Positions 26,114 through 37,666 of a stretch of DNA of 64,000 bases are shown here, piece after piece; positions within the stretch are counted from its first letter, which is position 1; the number at the start of each line of letters is the position of its first letter. The stretch is from contig NZ_AP023262.1 of assembly GCF_016756615.1 (NCBI RefSeq), forward strand, positions 1,054,001 to 1,118,000, given 5' to 3'. The notes under the pieces are model-generated. The model made no database searches. It was not told the DNA's origin and saw only the letters and a program-made list of their open reading frames with translations. Made by a program: the position numbers and the translations under genes. The stretch is from Mesorhizobium sp. L-8-3 (lineage in GTDB: Bacteria; Pseudomonadota; Alphaproteobacteria; Rhizobiales; Rhizobiaceae).

Positions 26114-27055
26114 CTATGGAAGACGCGACAGGATCTCGTAGGCTACCGCCAGATCCTGCGCCGCAACGCCGAGCGATTTGTAGATCGTCACATCGTCGTC
26201 CCTCAGGCGGCCGGCCAACGACCGGTCATAGACGCGACCGATCTCGCCGAGGATGTGTCCCTCTGTGATGACGCCCGCATTCAGGGCGTCGATATACTCG
26301 CCCGCCTGCGCCTTGGCGCCAGCCAGCGTGTCGACGAAGAACCGTCCGCGGGCGACCCCGGCATCGTCGATCTCGCGCGCCGAGGCGACGCTCGCCCCGA
26401 CCAGGTTCACGTGCTGGCCGGGTTGCAGCCACTCACCCCTGAGGATCGCCGTCGGCGACGCGGTCACCGTTACGACGACATCGGCTCCGGCAACCGCTTC
26501 CTGTGCCGAAGCGACGGCACGAATGGAGCGGACCGAGTGGGCGTGGCGCGCCGCGAAAGCCTGAGCGTTGGCGAAAGTGCGGGTCCACACCCTGACTTCC
26601 TCAAACGCCCTGACCGCCAGATGGGCCGGCAGATGGTGCTCGGCCTGCTCACCGGCGCCGAGGATCGCCAGCACGCGCGCATCCTTGCGCGCGAGCGCCC
26701 GCGTCGCCGCGGCGCTCGCCGCGGCCGTGCGCTGCGCCGTCACGCTCGCGCCGTCCACCGCAGCGATCGGCCGGCCAGTTTCCGTGTCGAACAGGAGGAT
26801 GACGCCCTGGTGGCTGGACAGGCCCCGCTCTGGATTCCGCGGGTATAGACTGACCAGCTTGATGCCGTGCACGGCCGGCGACGACAGACCTCCCGGCATG
26901 ATGCCCATGGCATTGCCCGATCCGAGCGGCATCAGCGAACGGAGCGGCAGGACCGCCTGGCCGCGCGACACGGCGACCATTGCCTTGGCGACCACATCGA
27001 TGCACTCGCCGATGGGCAGCGCCGCATAGACTTCTTCAGCCGATATCTGCCGCAT
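26114..27055 (-). CDS. Ornithine cyclodeaminase / mu-crystallin-family enzyme
   Basis: A 313-residue NAD(P)-dependent enzyme of the OCD/mu-crystallin family, which also includes alanine dehydrogenases and imine reductases. The nucleotide-binding loop LAILGAGEQAEHHL is near residue 135; the substrate-side IPGGLSS-like region reads GIMPGGLSSPAVHGIKLVSLYP. Family members act on amino acids or cyclic imines. ATG 27055 overlaps the dctQ stop by 20 bases; a GTG at 27085 is possible. It is the last gene of a TRAP transporter operon, so the imported solute is probably an amino-acid-like or imine compound. Confidence 0.85.
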   Translation of the reverse strand: MRQISAEEVYAALPIGECIDVVAKAMVAVSRGQAVLPLRSLMPLGSGNAMGIMPGGLSSPAVHGIKLVSLYPRNPERGLSSHQGVILLFDTETGRPIAAVDGASVTAQRTAAASAAATRALARKDARVLAILGAGEQAEHHLPAHLAVRAFEEVRVWTRTFANAQAFAARHAHSVRSIRAVASAQEAVAGADVVVTVTASPTAILRGEWLQPGQHVNLVGASVASAREIDDAGVARGRFFVDTLAGAKAQAGEYIDALNAGVITEGHILGEIGRVYDRSLAGRLRDDDVTIYKSLGVAAQDLAVAYEILSRLP

Positions 27056-27578
27056 GTTCGGGAACCTGTGTCTTGAGAGGGCCACCCACGATGCGCGCAG
27101 CCAGATGGGCGAGGATGACGATGCAGAAGGTCGGGATCGCGGCGGCTATGAAGATGAGGTTGATTCCAAGGCCCGACGAGGTGCGGGCAAGATTGCGCAT
27201 CAGGAAGCTGCGGCCGGGATCCAGGCCCGGTCCGAAGAAGGAGAAATACAAGATCGGCACGACCAAGAGCGCAACGGCGACGACCAGCGCAACGCGTGCA
27301 AGGCGGCCCGACCAGCCACGCGCCGTCTCGTCGCGGCGCGTGACCGCGGGGTCCAGACCGCGTCGAAAGGCGGCGGTCGCGCCGAGCAGCCCGCCCCACA
27401 CCATCAGGTAGCGGGCGAGTTCCTCGGTCCATCCCGGCGGCGATCGCAATCCATAGCGTGCAACGATCTGCACCCCGATCACCGCGACCATCGCGACAAG
27501 CGCCGCCTTGGCGGACAGGAGGCAGACGCGGTCGATCCGGTCGCTGGCAGCTATGAGGGCACGAGCGGCCCGGTTCAC
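27036..27578 (-). CDS. dctQ: TRAP transporter small membrane subunit (DctQ type)
   Basis: A 180-residue membrane protein with four helices. It has the DctQ features of a first helix around AKAALVAMVAVIGVQIVARY and WTEELARYLMVWGGLLGA, in which the conserved EEL-R segment contacts DctM. The start is a GTG at 27578 overlapping the TGA of dctP (GTGA). Longer readings upstream would run through dctP. It is part of a dctM-dctP-dctQ set, an order less usual than dctP-dctQ-dctM. Confidence 0.85.
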   Translation of the reverse strand: MNRAARALIAASDRIDRVCLLSAKAALVAMVAVIGVQIVARYGLRSPPGWTEELARYLMVWGGLLGATAAFRRGLDPAVTRRDETARGWSGRLARVALVVAVALLVVPILYFSFFGPGLDPGRSFLMRNLARTSSGLGINLIFIAAAIPTFCIVILAHLAARIVGGPLKTQVPEHAADIG

Positions 27579-28570
27579 TGCCTTGTCTTCTCCGCCGCCG
27601 CGACGAAGGCCTCGACCGAGTCGGCCGGCATGAGTAGCGGCCACGTCTTCTTTGCCCGCTCGACGAAATCGGCGCGCGCCTCGGGCGTCAGCCTGGTGAC
27701 CGTAACGCCGAGCTTCTCGAGCTGCGCCAGTTCCTGCCCGGCCGCCTTGTAGGTCCATTCCCGGTTGCGCAGATTGGCCTCGCGCACGGCCGTGTCGACC
27801 TTGCTCCGTTCCTCGTCCGACAGTCCGTCATACCAGTCCTTGGACATCAGCGCCGAGCGGAAGGGCGTCCCCGCGCCGGCGTCCGTGTAGTATTTCAGGA
27901 AGTCGGTGTGCTTGAAGATGAAGGCCACGACAGGCGGATTGACATATCCGTCGACCATGCCTTGCTGCACGCTCGTGGTGAATTCGGGCATGTCGACGAC
28001 GACGCCGGCCGCTCCCCAATTCTTCAGCAGTTCCATTTGCGAGGCGTCGATGGCACGCATGCGCAGCCCCTCGAAATCGGCCGGTTTCTCAATCGGCTTC
28101 CTGGTGTTGAAGAAGCCGACCGTGCCGCCAAGCCCGGTCAGACCGGCGATCTTGATCCCCTGTTCCTCCATCCTGGCGGCGATGGGGGCGAGCAGATCGG
28201 TCCCGTCCAGCGCACGGAACATGTGGGCCATGTCGTCGAACATGTAGGGAGCCATGAAACCCTGCACGCGCGGATCGACCTGATTGATCATGACGAAGTT
28301 CGTCACCGCGACCTGAAGCAGGCCTTGCGAGAGTTGATCGACGAGCTCGGGATCCTTGCCGAGCGCTCCGCCGGTATAGACCTTGGCCTCGAGCCCAGCC
28401 TCGTTCAGTTGCTTGGCGACGTCCTCGGCCCAAACCCAGTCGGCGCAGACCGGAACGGCCGGGCAGCCGACTGCAATACGTATCTCATCGGCCGACGCCG
28501 CCTTCGCGCAGAGCGCGGCAGCGGTGGCGAAGAGGGCCGCGGCCAGGCCGCGAAAGGATTTCCTCAGCAT
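27575..28570 (-). CDS. dctP: TRAP transporter solute-binding protein (DctP type)
   Basis: A 331-residue periplasmic binding protein. The signal peptide is MLRKSFRGLAAALFATAAAL up to about residue 27 (AASA). The body has the DctP hallmarks: FEGLRMRAIDASQMELLKNW with the conserved Arg that binds the ligand carboxylate, and VDMPEFTTSVQQGMVDGYVNP. The ligand is likely a carboxylic acid. Two cysteines in VGCPAVPVCADW near the mature N-terminus are unusual and may pair. It is translationally coupled to dctQ and lies 37 bases after dctM. Confidence 0.9.
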   Translation of the reverse strand: MLRKSFRGLAAALFATAAALCAKAASADEIRIAVGCPAVPVCADWVWAEDVAKQLNEAGLEAKVYTGGALGKDPELVDQLSQGLLQVAVTNFVMINQVDPRVQGFMAPYMFDDMAHMFRALDGTDLLAPIAARMEEQGIKIAGLTGLGGTVGFFNTRKPIEKPADFEGLRMRAIDASQMELLKNWGAAGVVVDMPEFTTSVQQGMVDGYVNPPVVAFIFKHTDFLKYYTDAGAGTPFRSALMSKDWYDGLSDEERSKVDTAVREANLRNREWTYKAAGQELAQLEKLGVTVTRLTPEARADFVERAKKTWPLLMPADSVEAFVAAAEKTRQ

Positions 28571-28607
28571 TCCAATCCCCTTTGCTTCTATTGTTTCATG
28601 CTCGAAT

Positions 28608-29930
28608 TCAATGCAGCAGCCCGGCCTGCCGAGGAATGTAGAGGGTGATTTCCGGGAAGACGACCAGGAGGACGAGCACGATGATCTCCAGGACGAAGAA
28701 CGGAATGATGGCGCGCGCCAGCCTGAGATAGGGCACGCCGCTCATTGCCGAGACGACCATCAGCGACCCGCCGACCGGCGGCGAGATCAGCCCAATCGTC
28801 AGGTTGAGGCAGGTGACCACGCCGACATGAACCGGATCGGCGCCGCCGGCGATCGCCGCCGGGATCAGCAGCGGCACAAGGAGGACGAGCGCCATCGTAT
28901 TGTCCATCACCATGCCGACCACCAGGAAGACGAGCGCGATCAGCAGCAGATATTCGAGGCCGGATAAACCGGCGCCCTCGACCAGCCGCAGCACGGCGTC
29001 CGGCACGCCCTCGATCGCTATCAGATAGCCGAACACCGCCGCCGAGAAGAGAATGACGAAGATGGCGCCGGTCAGCGTCGCAGCGCGCTCCAGCGCGCCG
29101 CCGAGATGGCCGCCAAGGCTTTTCAGCGCGCTTGCCGGCGTCGATCCGGGTTCCATCCACGAATAGACGAAGCTGATGGCGAGCGCCGCCGCAACGGCAA
29201 GCGCCGCCGCCTCGGTCGGCGTCACCACACCGAAGATGATGCCGGCGAGCAGGATCGACGGCACCAGAAGCGCTGGCGTCGAGCGGATCAGGGTCTGCGC
29301 GACAGGCGGCATGTCGACGTCGCGCCCGCCGGGGTGGTTGTGGCGCCGCGCCGCCCAGGCATTGTAGGCGAACAGGCCGCCCGCCAGAAGAAGTCCGGGC
29401 AGGACGCCGCCGGCGAACAACGCCGCCACCGAGACATTCATGAGGGCGCCGTAGAAGATCATCACGATCGACGGCGGGATCAGCGGCCCGAGAACCGAGG
29501 AGGCGACCGTCAGCGCGGCGGAGTATTCGCGCTTGTAGCCGCGCCTCTCCATCTCGGGCACCAGCGCGCTTGTGATGGCGGCGGCGTCGGCGACGGCCGA
29601 CCCGGACATCGAGGACAGGAATATCGCCGTCGCCACATTGACGTGGCCGAGGCCGCCCCTGAAACGGCCGACGATCAGAACTGCGAGGTCGATCAGAGCA
29701 CGGGTGATGCCGCCGCGACTCATCAGTTCGCCCGCCAGGATGAAGAGCGGCATCGCCAGGAAGGTGAAGACATCGAGCTGGGAAAGAACCCGTTGCGGCA
29801 GAATTGCCAGATGGCGCGCCTCGTCGGCAGCGACGAAGCTCAGCACGGCGACCGCTCCCGTCACATAGGCGATGGCGACGCCCCCCGCGAGAGTCGCTGC
29901 GGCATACAGGGTGATCAGTAGCCAAGCCAT
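28608..29930 (-). CDS. dctM: TRAP transporter large permease (DctM type)
   Basis: A 440-residue sodium-coupled permease with about 12 helices. Family motifs visible are FTFLAMPLFILAGELMSRGG near the N-terminus, LSSMSGSAVADAAAITS, LGPLIPPSIVMIFYG and the second-repeat TIGLISPPVGGSL. The first gene of the minus-strand TRAP/OCD operon, it lies opposite the XRE-cupin regulator with a palindromic operator between them. Confidence 0.93.
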   Translation of the reverse strand: MAWLLITLYAAATLAGGVAIAYVTGAVAVLSFVAADEARHLAILPQRVLSQLDVFTFLAMPLFILAGELMSRGGITRALIDLAVLIVGRFRGGLGHVNVATAIFLSSMSGSAVADAAAITSALVPEMERRGYKREYSAALTVASSVLGPLIPPSIVMIFYGALMNVSVAALFAGGVLPGLLLAGGLFAYNAWAARRHNHPGGRDVDMPPVAQTLIRSTPALLVPSILLAGIIFGVVTPTEAAALAVAAALAISFVYSWMEPGSTPASALKSLGGHLGGALERAATLTGAIFVILFSAAVFGYLIAIEGVPDAVLRLVEGAGLSGLEYLLLIALVFLVVGMVMDNTMALVLLVPLLIPAAIAGGADPVHVGVVTCLNLTIGLISPPVGGSLMVVSAMSGVPYLRLARAIIPFFVLEIIVLVLLVVFPEITLYIPRQAGLLH

Positions 29931-29961
29931 CGATGGATCGCACCTGCGTTCGAGTCATTCT

Positions 29962-29999
29962 TTTTCCGATCGGAAAATTTGTCAAACTAATTTTCCGAT
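29962..29999. promoter_or_regulatory. Palindromic operator in divergent dctM / xre promoter
   Basis: TTTTCCGATCGGAAAA at 29962-29977 is a perfect 16-base palindrome. The half TTTTCCGAT recurs at 29991-29999, 29 bases from the first half start, about three helical turns. It is AT-flanked and lies between two divergent operons, one starting with a DNA-binding regulator. It probably binds the XRE-cupin protein and controls both directions. Confidence 0.6.
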
Positions 30000-30032
30000 G
30001 CTACTTGTTTCTGGTGATCCATGGAGGCGATG

Positions 30033-30674
30033 ATGGCGTCGGCGGGGAGATCCGAACCGGAAGACGACGTGCGCGAGGTCGCTGCTTTCGGCTTGCGCCT
30101 GCGGCGCCTGCGGCAATCGGCCGGAATGACGCTCAAGGAGTTGGCTGAACGAGCAGGTCTTGCCGTGTCGACCATTTCCAAGATCGAGAACGACCGCATG
30201 TCGCCGACTTACGACGTGCTGCTGCGGCTGGCGGGCGGCTTGTCGATCGACCTTACCTCGCTGCTGGAAGGGCCCGCGCCCGCGGCATCCCAACCGCTCG
30301 GCCGTCTCAACGTCACCCGCGCCGGGGAACGCCGGCGGCATCCGACGGGCACCTATGTCTACGAGCCCTTCGCCACGGGGCTGAGGCGCAAGCTCATGGA
30401 CCCGACCTTCGTGACCGTGACCGCGCGCAGCATCAACGAATTTCCCGGCCTGATCCGTCATCCCGGCGAAGAACTGGTCTATGTGATCTCGGGGACCGTC
30501 GAGCTGCATGCCGAATTCTATGCGCCGATCCGGCTCGAGGCCGGCGACAGCGTCTATTTCGACGCTACCATGGGCCACGCCTATGTCTCGGTCGGCCCCG
30601 AGGACGCGACCATTCTCAATATCTGTTGCGGTACGGGCGGCGTTCCGCCCGTCGAACTTCCGAGAGCGCTATGA
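30033..30674 (+). CDS. XRE-family regulator with C-terminal cupin domain
   Basis: About 213 residues. An HTH_3 domain (about residues 20-80; LRRLRQSAGMTLKELAERAG and LAVSTISKIENDRMSPTYDVL) is followed by a cupin_2 ligand domain (about 125-200; HPGEELVYVISGTVEL and AGDSVYFDATMGHAYVSVG). This is a SutR/PuuR-type amino-acid-responsive regulator. ATG 30033 is preferred because GGAGG at 30023-30027 is 5 bases upstream; ATGs at 30021 and 30030 are alternatives. The amidase start overlaps its stop by four bases. It probably senses the TRAP solute or the amidase product. Confidence 0.88.
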   Translation: MASAGRSEPEDDVREVAAFGLRLRRLRQSAGMTLKELAERAGLAVSTISKIENDRMSPTYDVLLRLAGGLSIDLTSLLEGPAPAASQPLGRLNVTRAGERRRHPTGTYVYEPFATGLRRKLMDPTFVTVTARSINEFPGLIRHPGEELVYVISGTVELHAEFYAPIRLEAGDSVYFDATMGHAYVSVGPEDATILNICCGTGGVPPVELPRAL

Positions 30675-32107
30675 CGACACTGACCACGGCGGAATACGAA
30701 GCGTGCGATGCGACCGGCCTCGCGGCGTTGGTCCGCAGCAGGGAGATCAGCCCGCGCGAGCTCGCGCAGACGGCGATCGCGCGCATCGAGGCGCTCAACC
30801 CGCTGGTCAACGCGGTGATACTGAAAGCTTACGACCAGGCGCTGGCCGAACTCGACACCCGTACTGATCGGCCACCCTTCCTCGGCGTGCCCTATCTCAT
30901 CAAGGACCTGCACGCCCCCGTACGCGGCCTGCCGCTGACCAATGGCAGCCGTATGTTCGTCGATCCGCCGGCGCCCTTCGATTCGACGCTGGTCGCGCGG
31001 CTGCGCGCCGCCGGCTTCGTCATGCTCGGCCGCACGAACTCGCCGGAATTCGGGCTCAGCGCCTCGACCGAGCCGCACCGCTATGGCGCGACGCGCAACC
31101 CGTGGAACCTCGATCGCATCGCCGGCGGCTCCAGCGGCGGTGCCGGTGCGGCCGTGGCAAGCGGCATGCTGCCGGCGACACATGCAACCGACAGCGCCGG
31201 CTCCATCCGGATTCCAGCCTCCTGCAACGGGCTCGTCGGACTGAAGCCGACGCGCGGCCTCAACCCCTATGGGCCGCATCGCGGCGACGCGGCCCATGGC
31301 ATCAGCCATGAGAACGCCGTATCCCGCACGGTTCGCGATACCGCAGCCATCCTCGACATCACAGCCGGACCCGATGTCGGCGCACCCTACTTCGCGCGCC
31401 CTCCAGAAGGTGGGTTCGTCGCGGCGATCGCCCGCCCGCCGAAGCGGCTGCGTGTCGGCTGCTGGACCCGGACGCTGCGGGATGAGCCGGTGGACGCGGA
31501 ATGTTCGGCAGCAGTGCAGCACGCTGCCACCCTGCTCGAAGACCTCGGCCACGATGTCGAGGAGGCAAGGCCGGAATTCGACTGGAAGCTTCTCATCGAT
31601 GCGCAGATGAACGTATTGATGAGCGGCCTCGGCCCGATGGTCGCCACGATGGAACGACTGAACGGCAAGCCGGTCACGGAAAGCGATCTCGAACCGCTGA
31701 CCTTCGCCATCGTCGCCCGTGCTCGCCAGGAGAGCCTGGAGCGCTATCTGGACAGCCTGATGCGGATGCAGCTCGAGGTGCGCCGCATGGCGGCCTTCTT
31801 CGAGACCTTCGACATCCTGGTGACCCCGACCATGACCGCGCCGCCGCCGGTTCTCGGCTGCCTCCCGACCGATGGCCGCGATGTCGACGGCTTCCTCGCC
31901 AGGCTCTTCGACCTCGCCCCTTTCGCAGCGCCCTTCAACGCCTCCGGCCAACCCGCGATCAGCCTGCCCCTGCACTGGTCGGCGGGCGGACTGCCGGTCG
32001 GCGTCCAGTTCGCGGGCCGCTATGGCGAGGATGCCACCTTGCTGCAATTGGCCGCCCAGATAGAGGAAGCGCAGCCTTGGGCTTCACGGCGCCCAAAACT
32101 CGCCTGA
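30671..32107 (+). CDS. Amidase (amidase-signature family)
   Basis: A 478-residue cytoplasmic amidase. The catalytic triad is complete: Lys78 (YLIKDLH), cis-Ser in GGSSGGAG at residues 152-159, and nucleophilic Ser178 in [12 protein letters not shown]. The C-terminal part [20 protein letters not shown] is typical of 6-aminohexanoate-cyclic-dimer hydrolase-like and glutamyl-tRNA amidotransferase-A-like amidases. There is no GatB/GatC partner nearby, so a catabolic role is likely. It is coupled to the XRE-cupin regulator and divergent from the TRAP/OCD operon, fitting a scheme in which an amide is imported or generated, hydrolysed, and its amino acid deaminated. Confidence 0.9.
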   Translation: MTTLTTAEYEACDATGLAALVRSREISPRELAQTAIARIEALNPLVNAVILKAYDQALAELDTRTDRPPFLGVPYLIKDLHAPVRGLPLTNGSRMFVDPPAPFDSTLVARLRAAGFVMLGRTNSPEFGLSASTEPHRYGATRNPWNLDRIAGGSSGGAGAAVASGMLPATHATDSAGSIRIPASCNGLVGLKPTRGLNPYGPHRGDAAHGISHENAVSRTVRDTAAILDITAGPDVGAPYFARPPEGGFVAAIARPPKRLRVGCWTRTLRDEPVDAECSAAVQHAATLLEDLGHDVEEARPEFDWKLLIDAQMNVLMSGLGPMVATMERLNGKPVTESDLEPLTFAIVARARQESLERYLDSLMRMQLEVRRMAAFFETFDILVTPTMTAPPPVLGCLPTDGRDVDGFLARLFDLAPFAAPFNASGQPAISLPLHWSAGGLPVGVQFAGRYGEDATLLQLAAQIEEAQPWASRRPKLA

Positions 32108-32259
32108 AGGGAGCCGGCGTTTCTCGGGCGCGGACTCTCGTGCCGACTTCGCTGCGCGACGCAACGCTTCCGCTCGGTGTCGATCGCAGCTTTCATCGGC
32201 TTACACGACAGAGCTCCAAGCCCGGGCGGGCGAGCGCCAGGGTGATCGCCCGCCAACGC

Positions 32260-32291
32260 CTTCTCCCGTCGAGGTCCGTCGAGGGGAGAAG
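32260..32291. terminator. Possible hairpin between convergent genes
   Basis: CTTCTCC at 32260-32266 pairs with GGAGAAG at 32285-32291, with an internal TCGA repeat. It lies between the amidase (plus) and DUF2189 (minus) genes. No T-run follows in either direction, so intrinsic termination is weakly supported. Confidence 0.25.
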
Positions 32292-32315
32292 ACGCTGCCG
32301 GCGATCAAGCCGGAA

Positions 32316-33182
32316 TCACCAGCGCAGCCAATAGGGGAACCCGTCCCGATTGCGCGAGGATGGCGTGAGCGGCGTCCTCTTGTCGGCCGGGATATCCACG
32401 ACCTTGCGGTAGAGGTGCCAGGTCGCGTGGCCGAGCACCGGAATGACCACCGCCAGCCCGGCGAGCAGCGGGATCGATCCGATGAGCAGCGCGACGGCGA
32501 CGATCAGGCCCCACAGGAGCATCGGCACGGGATTGGCCAGCACGGAGCGAGCCGACGTCTCGATCGCGGCATAGGCGCCGACGTCGCAGTCGAGCAGCAG
32601 CGGAAAGGCGATGACGGTGGTGCTGAGCACGACCAGGGCGAACAGGAAGCCGATCAGATTGCCGACGATGATCAGCGTCCAGCCGCGCTGAGTGGTGAAG
32701 AGATCGCCTAGGAACGCTGCCGTCGACTCCGGAGCAGCCGACCCGTAGAGCCAGGCGTAGAGCCCCTGCGCGACCAGCAACCAGGTGACGAACAACGCCA
32801 CCAGCATGATGCCGATGGCCGCAATCGCCGGCAGGGCCGGAGAATGCCTCACATCGAAGGCATGCGCCCAGGAGGTGTCGAGGTTCTGCTCGCGGCGCCG
32901 GCTGATCTCGTAGAGGCCGATGCCGGCGAAGGGGCCGAGCAATGCAAAGCCCGCCATCAGCGGGAAGATGAGCTGCAGCGCGTTGCCGCCGGACGTCCAT
33001 GTGATCAGAAACACCCCGACGATCGGGTAGATCAGGCACAGGAACACATAGTGCGAGGGCTTGTCCCAGAAATCGTCGAAGCCTCGTCGCAAGGCATCGA
33101 ACACATCCGCGACCGATATGCGCCGGATCGCGGGATGCTCGAGCGTGTTGCCGGTGCCTGCGTACACATGGAAGCTCGCCAT
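32316..33182 (-). CDS. DUF2189-domain integral membrane protein
   Basis: A 288-residue protein of the DUF2189 family (cytochrome c oxidase subunit I-like fold annotation in some databases, but lacking haem ligands). The N-terminus IRRISVADVFDALRRGFDDFWDKPSHYVF is the typical lead-in; about six helices follow, ending in GLAVVIPVLGHATWHLYRKVV and a short charged tail. The function is unknown. ATG 33182 has an AGGAGGAG site 6 bases upstream, so the much longer open frame upstream is not used. It is convergent with the amidase and has no co-directional neighbour. Confidence 0.85.
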   Translation of the reverse strand: MASFHVYAGTGNTLEHPAIRRISVADVFDALRRGFDDFWDKPSHYVFLCLIYPIVGVFLITWTSGGNALQLIFPLMAGFALLGPFAGIGLYEISRRREQNLDTSWAHAFDVRHSPALPAIAAIGIMLVALFVTWLLVAQGLYAWLYGSAAPESTAAFLGDLFTTQRGWTLIIVGNLIGFLFALVVLSTTVIAFPLLLDCDVGAYAAIETSARSVLANPVPMLLWGLIVAVALLIGSIPLLAGLAVVIPVLGHATWHLYRKVVDIPADKRTPLTPSSRNRDGFPYWLRW

Positions 33183-33719
33183 TGCCACTCCTCCTGACCA
33201 GGTTGGGGTGGGTCGCGGCCCGGGTTCGTCATAATGGCCACGCCGAACCGCGACCTGCACCACAGCGACCATAACGCAGTCGTGACAATTTGTCGCCCCC
33301 GTGCCCGGTCGAGCAGAACGCACCGGTCAAGAGCGCCTCCTCGGCATCGGCAGGCTAAAGCATGTCTCCCGAAAGTGGTACCGGTTCGGAGCAAAGACAT
33401 GCGTCAAATCAAAGACCTGCAGCGTGCTGCGTGAACCCGTTTTCACGCAACACGCTGTAGAGTAGATGACTGCCTCGACGAGGAACGGTCCGGTCTGTCG
33501 CAATGCGGCCTAGAAGGCGGACCGGAAAGCCGGCCACAGTGTCGACCTTGACCGCGTGGCGAAGACGACGGGGACGACATCGAGGCGCCCGCGCGCCTGA
33601 GTCCATTGGACCAGAAACGCCTGCGCGCCGACTACCAGGAGAGCAAATTCGATATCGTCAGGCCGTCATGGGACGCGACGTGATCCGGCGACGCCGTGGG
33701 ACGCTCTCCCGCAACCTGC
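33183..33719. other. Intergenic region with repeat, no gene
   Basis: 537 bases between the DUF2189 gene and a small exported-protein gene. It includes a dispersed repeat at 33360-33463. The remaining open frames (33234-33434, 33503-33832, 33409-33606) have no ribosome site or recognisable motif. Confidence 0.5.
33360..33463 (+). repeat. Dispersed hairpin-forming repeat, copy 1
   Basis: Begins CATGTCTCCCGAAAGTGG, continues with GACATGCGTCAAATCAAAG, and ends in a strong hairpin between about 33422 and 33455 (GCGTG..TGCGTGAA against TTCACGCA..CACGC). A second copy lies inverted at 60096-60172. It looks like a rhizobial intergenic palindromic element. Confidence 0.7.
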
Positions 33720-33941
33720 CTAGGTTTTGCTCTGTCCTCTGCCGGACCTGCGCCGCAACCAGACATAGCCGCCGACCAAGGCTGCGGCCGGCAGGCCAAG
33801 GGCCGCAACCGGGCCCGGCGCCGAGCGGCTGACCTGGTAGAGCTGGCCCTGATGGCCACTCTGGAAGTTCTGGGCAAAACTCGGAGCCGTCGCCAGAAGC
33901 GCCACGGCACCCGCGAACAGCAAGGCTTTGAGATGTGTCAT
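33720..33941 (-). CDS. Small exported protein with C-terminal membrane segment and Arg tail
   Basis: A 73-residue protein. The signal peptide is LKALLFAGAVALLATAPSFA (cleaved near residue 23), then a 20-residue polar spacer, then PGPVAALGLPAAALVGGYVW followed by LRRRSGRG at the C-terminus. The order short motif - hydrophobic helix - Arg cluster resembles PEP-CTERM/VPLPA-type sorting tails, and small rhizobial proteins with PGPVAxxGLP motifs are known. It could be an anchored surface peptide. No exosortase gene is visible in the window. It stands alone. Confidence 0.6.
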   Translation of the reverse strand: MTHLKALLFAGAVALLATAPSFAQNFQSGHQGQLYQVSRSAPGPVAALGLPAAALVGGYVWLRRRSGRGQSKT

Positions 33942-34585
33942 TGAGGCCCCCGATCACTGTTGGAACGACCAAACCCTGGCTAAGCATCATAGCGCGGACC
34001 AAGGCGTCCTTCGGCCTGTGCTAAAGGCGTATCTGCTTCAACCAACAGTGGCCTGACGGCATCTACGCTGCGACCATTGCGCTACCGGGGCATGCACACA
34101 TCTCCCGGCCTGCCGCTCAACGACGACAGGATGTTCCTGGAGTCCGAGGGCGCGAGGGCGCGCTTGTCGACCTGACGAGGGGCGTTGCGCGCAGCACGGG
34201 ACACGCCCTGGATCTCCAGAGCTGCAGGGCGTCACCGCCAGATCGTCTCGCGTTTCGAAGACGCTCTGCGCGAGCGCCCGGAGGAGATGCTTTCCCGTCC
34301 GCCGTCTGCGGAGCCGTCGGCGTCGCGGAGAGAACGCTCAGCCTCGCCTGTCAGGAATTTCTCGGCGGGGAGCGCCACGCAATACGCCGGTGATCGCCGC
34401 CTCGATCTCGTGCAATGCGGTTGCTGGCGTCCGACCCGCAACTCACCAGGCTATGCACTATGGTTTTGGAAGCTTGGCCGCTTCGCCAAGGACTTCGCGT
34501 GCGTTTCGGGGCGCGCCCCTCCGACACGTTGTCGGCGACAGCCCGGACCGCGTCGAGTTGCCTATCGAAATCCCAAGAGGAAAAA
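33942..34585. other. Intergenic region, no gene
   Basis: 644 bases between the small exported protein and tRNA-Ala. Open frames on both strands are composition artefacts; the longest plus-strand frame reads through the tRNA and gives the familiar false peptide GAKGSRTPDLLNAIQ. A 27-codon frame beginning at about 34094 (MHTSPGLPLNDDRM) has no support. Nothing else recognised. Confidence 0.5.
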
Positions 34586-34661
<76 letters not shown>

Positions 34662-34837
34662 ACACCCGGCCGAGGCCGGCGCCGTTTCCGGCGAAGAGGT
34701 CGGCCAAGGCTTGACGCCCCGGCCAGTACGAGGCGGCTTCTAGCGCCGCCTCGCGTGAAGATCAAGCCCGCTTTGGAGCTTTTTGTGACAGAGCCCCGGC
34801 GGCTCTCGCGGCCTGCAGAAAACGTGCCGCCACGACG

Positions 34838-35221
34838 TCAGATCTCGTCGTCGTCCTCGCCGATGCCGATGATGCCGCTGACGTCGTCGTCCTCTTCTTC
34901 CTCGTCCTCGAGGAAGGTATCGTCGTCATCGTCGCCGAGATCGACATCGTCGTCGCCGAGATCGGGAAGGTCGTCGCCGCCCTTGGCCTCGTCGTCGGCA
35001 TCCTCGAGGGAAACGACCTCGGGGGCATCGTCCTCGGCATCCAGTTCCTTCTCCTCGACCTCGTCCTCGTCGTTCATCGAGGTGCCGTTGCCGGTGTCGA
35101 AATAGGAACGCGGATAGCTCTTGCCCGTATAGGGCGACACGATCGGATCCTTGTTCAGATCGTAGAATTTGCGCCCCGTCTCGGGGTCGATGCGCTTTGT
35201 ACCAAGCTCTGGTTTTGCCAC
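34838..35221 (-). CDS. TIGR02300-family protein with FYDLN domain and acidic tail
   Basis: A 127-residue protein specific to alphaproteobacteria. The first 45 residues are the conserved domain (GTKRIDPETGRKFYDLNKDP, then VSPYTGKSYPRSYF), a possible small zinc-ribbon relic without the cysteines. The rest is an extremely acidic, low-complexity tail of Asp/Glu runs (more than half of residues 50-127). The function is unknown. It lies immediately upstream of aroA in the opposite direction, an arrangement kept in Brucella/Mesorhizobium-type genomes. Confidence 0.92.
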   Translation of the reverse strand: MAKPELGTKRIDPETGRKFYDLNKDPIVSPYTGKSYPRSYFDTGNGTSMNDEDEVEEKELDAEDDAPEVVSLEDADDEAKGGDDLPDLGDDDVDLGDDDDDTFLEDEEEEDDDVSGIIGIGEDDDEI

Positions 35222-35344
35222 TGCAAGCCTCGTCGAAAGGTTTTGGTCCCCTTAGCGGCAGTTTGCGGCCCTGTCAAAGACTAATAGACCATGGCAAATC
35301 CGGCCCGAAAAAGCCCGCCCGGGGCGGCTTTCGACGGGGGATGA

Positions 35345-37464
<2,120 letters not shown>

Positions 37465-37666
37465 TCCGGGCTGCCGCCTCCCGCATTGCGAGAACAAGCG
37501 GCAATACCCATATCGGGCCCGAACCAGCCTGCCAGCATTCTTCATGCGCCGAACCGCCGCGACAGCGGCACCAGGGCTTTCAGCCCGGAACGCCGGCAGG
37601 CCAACGCAACACGAACCCACGGCGCAGGCCCCGCACGGAAAGTCCGGGGCACTATCAGGAGCATCA

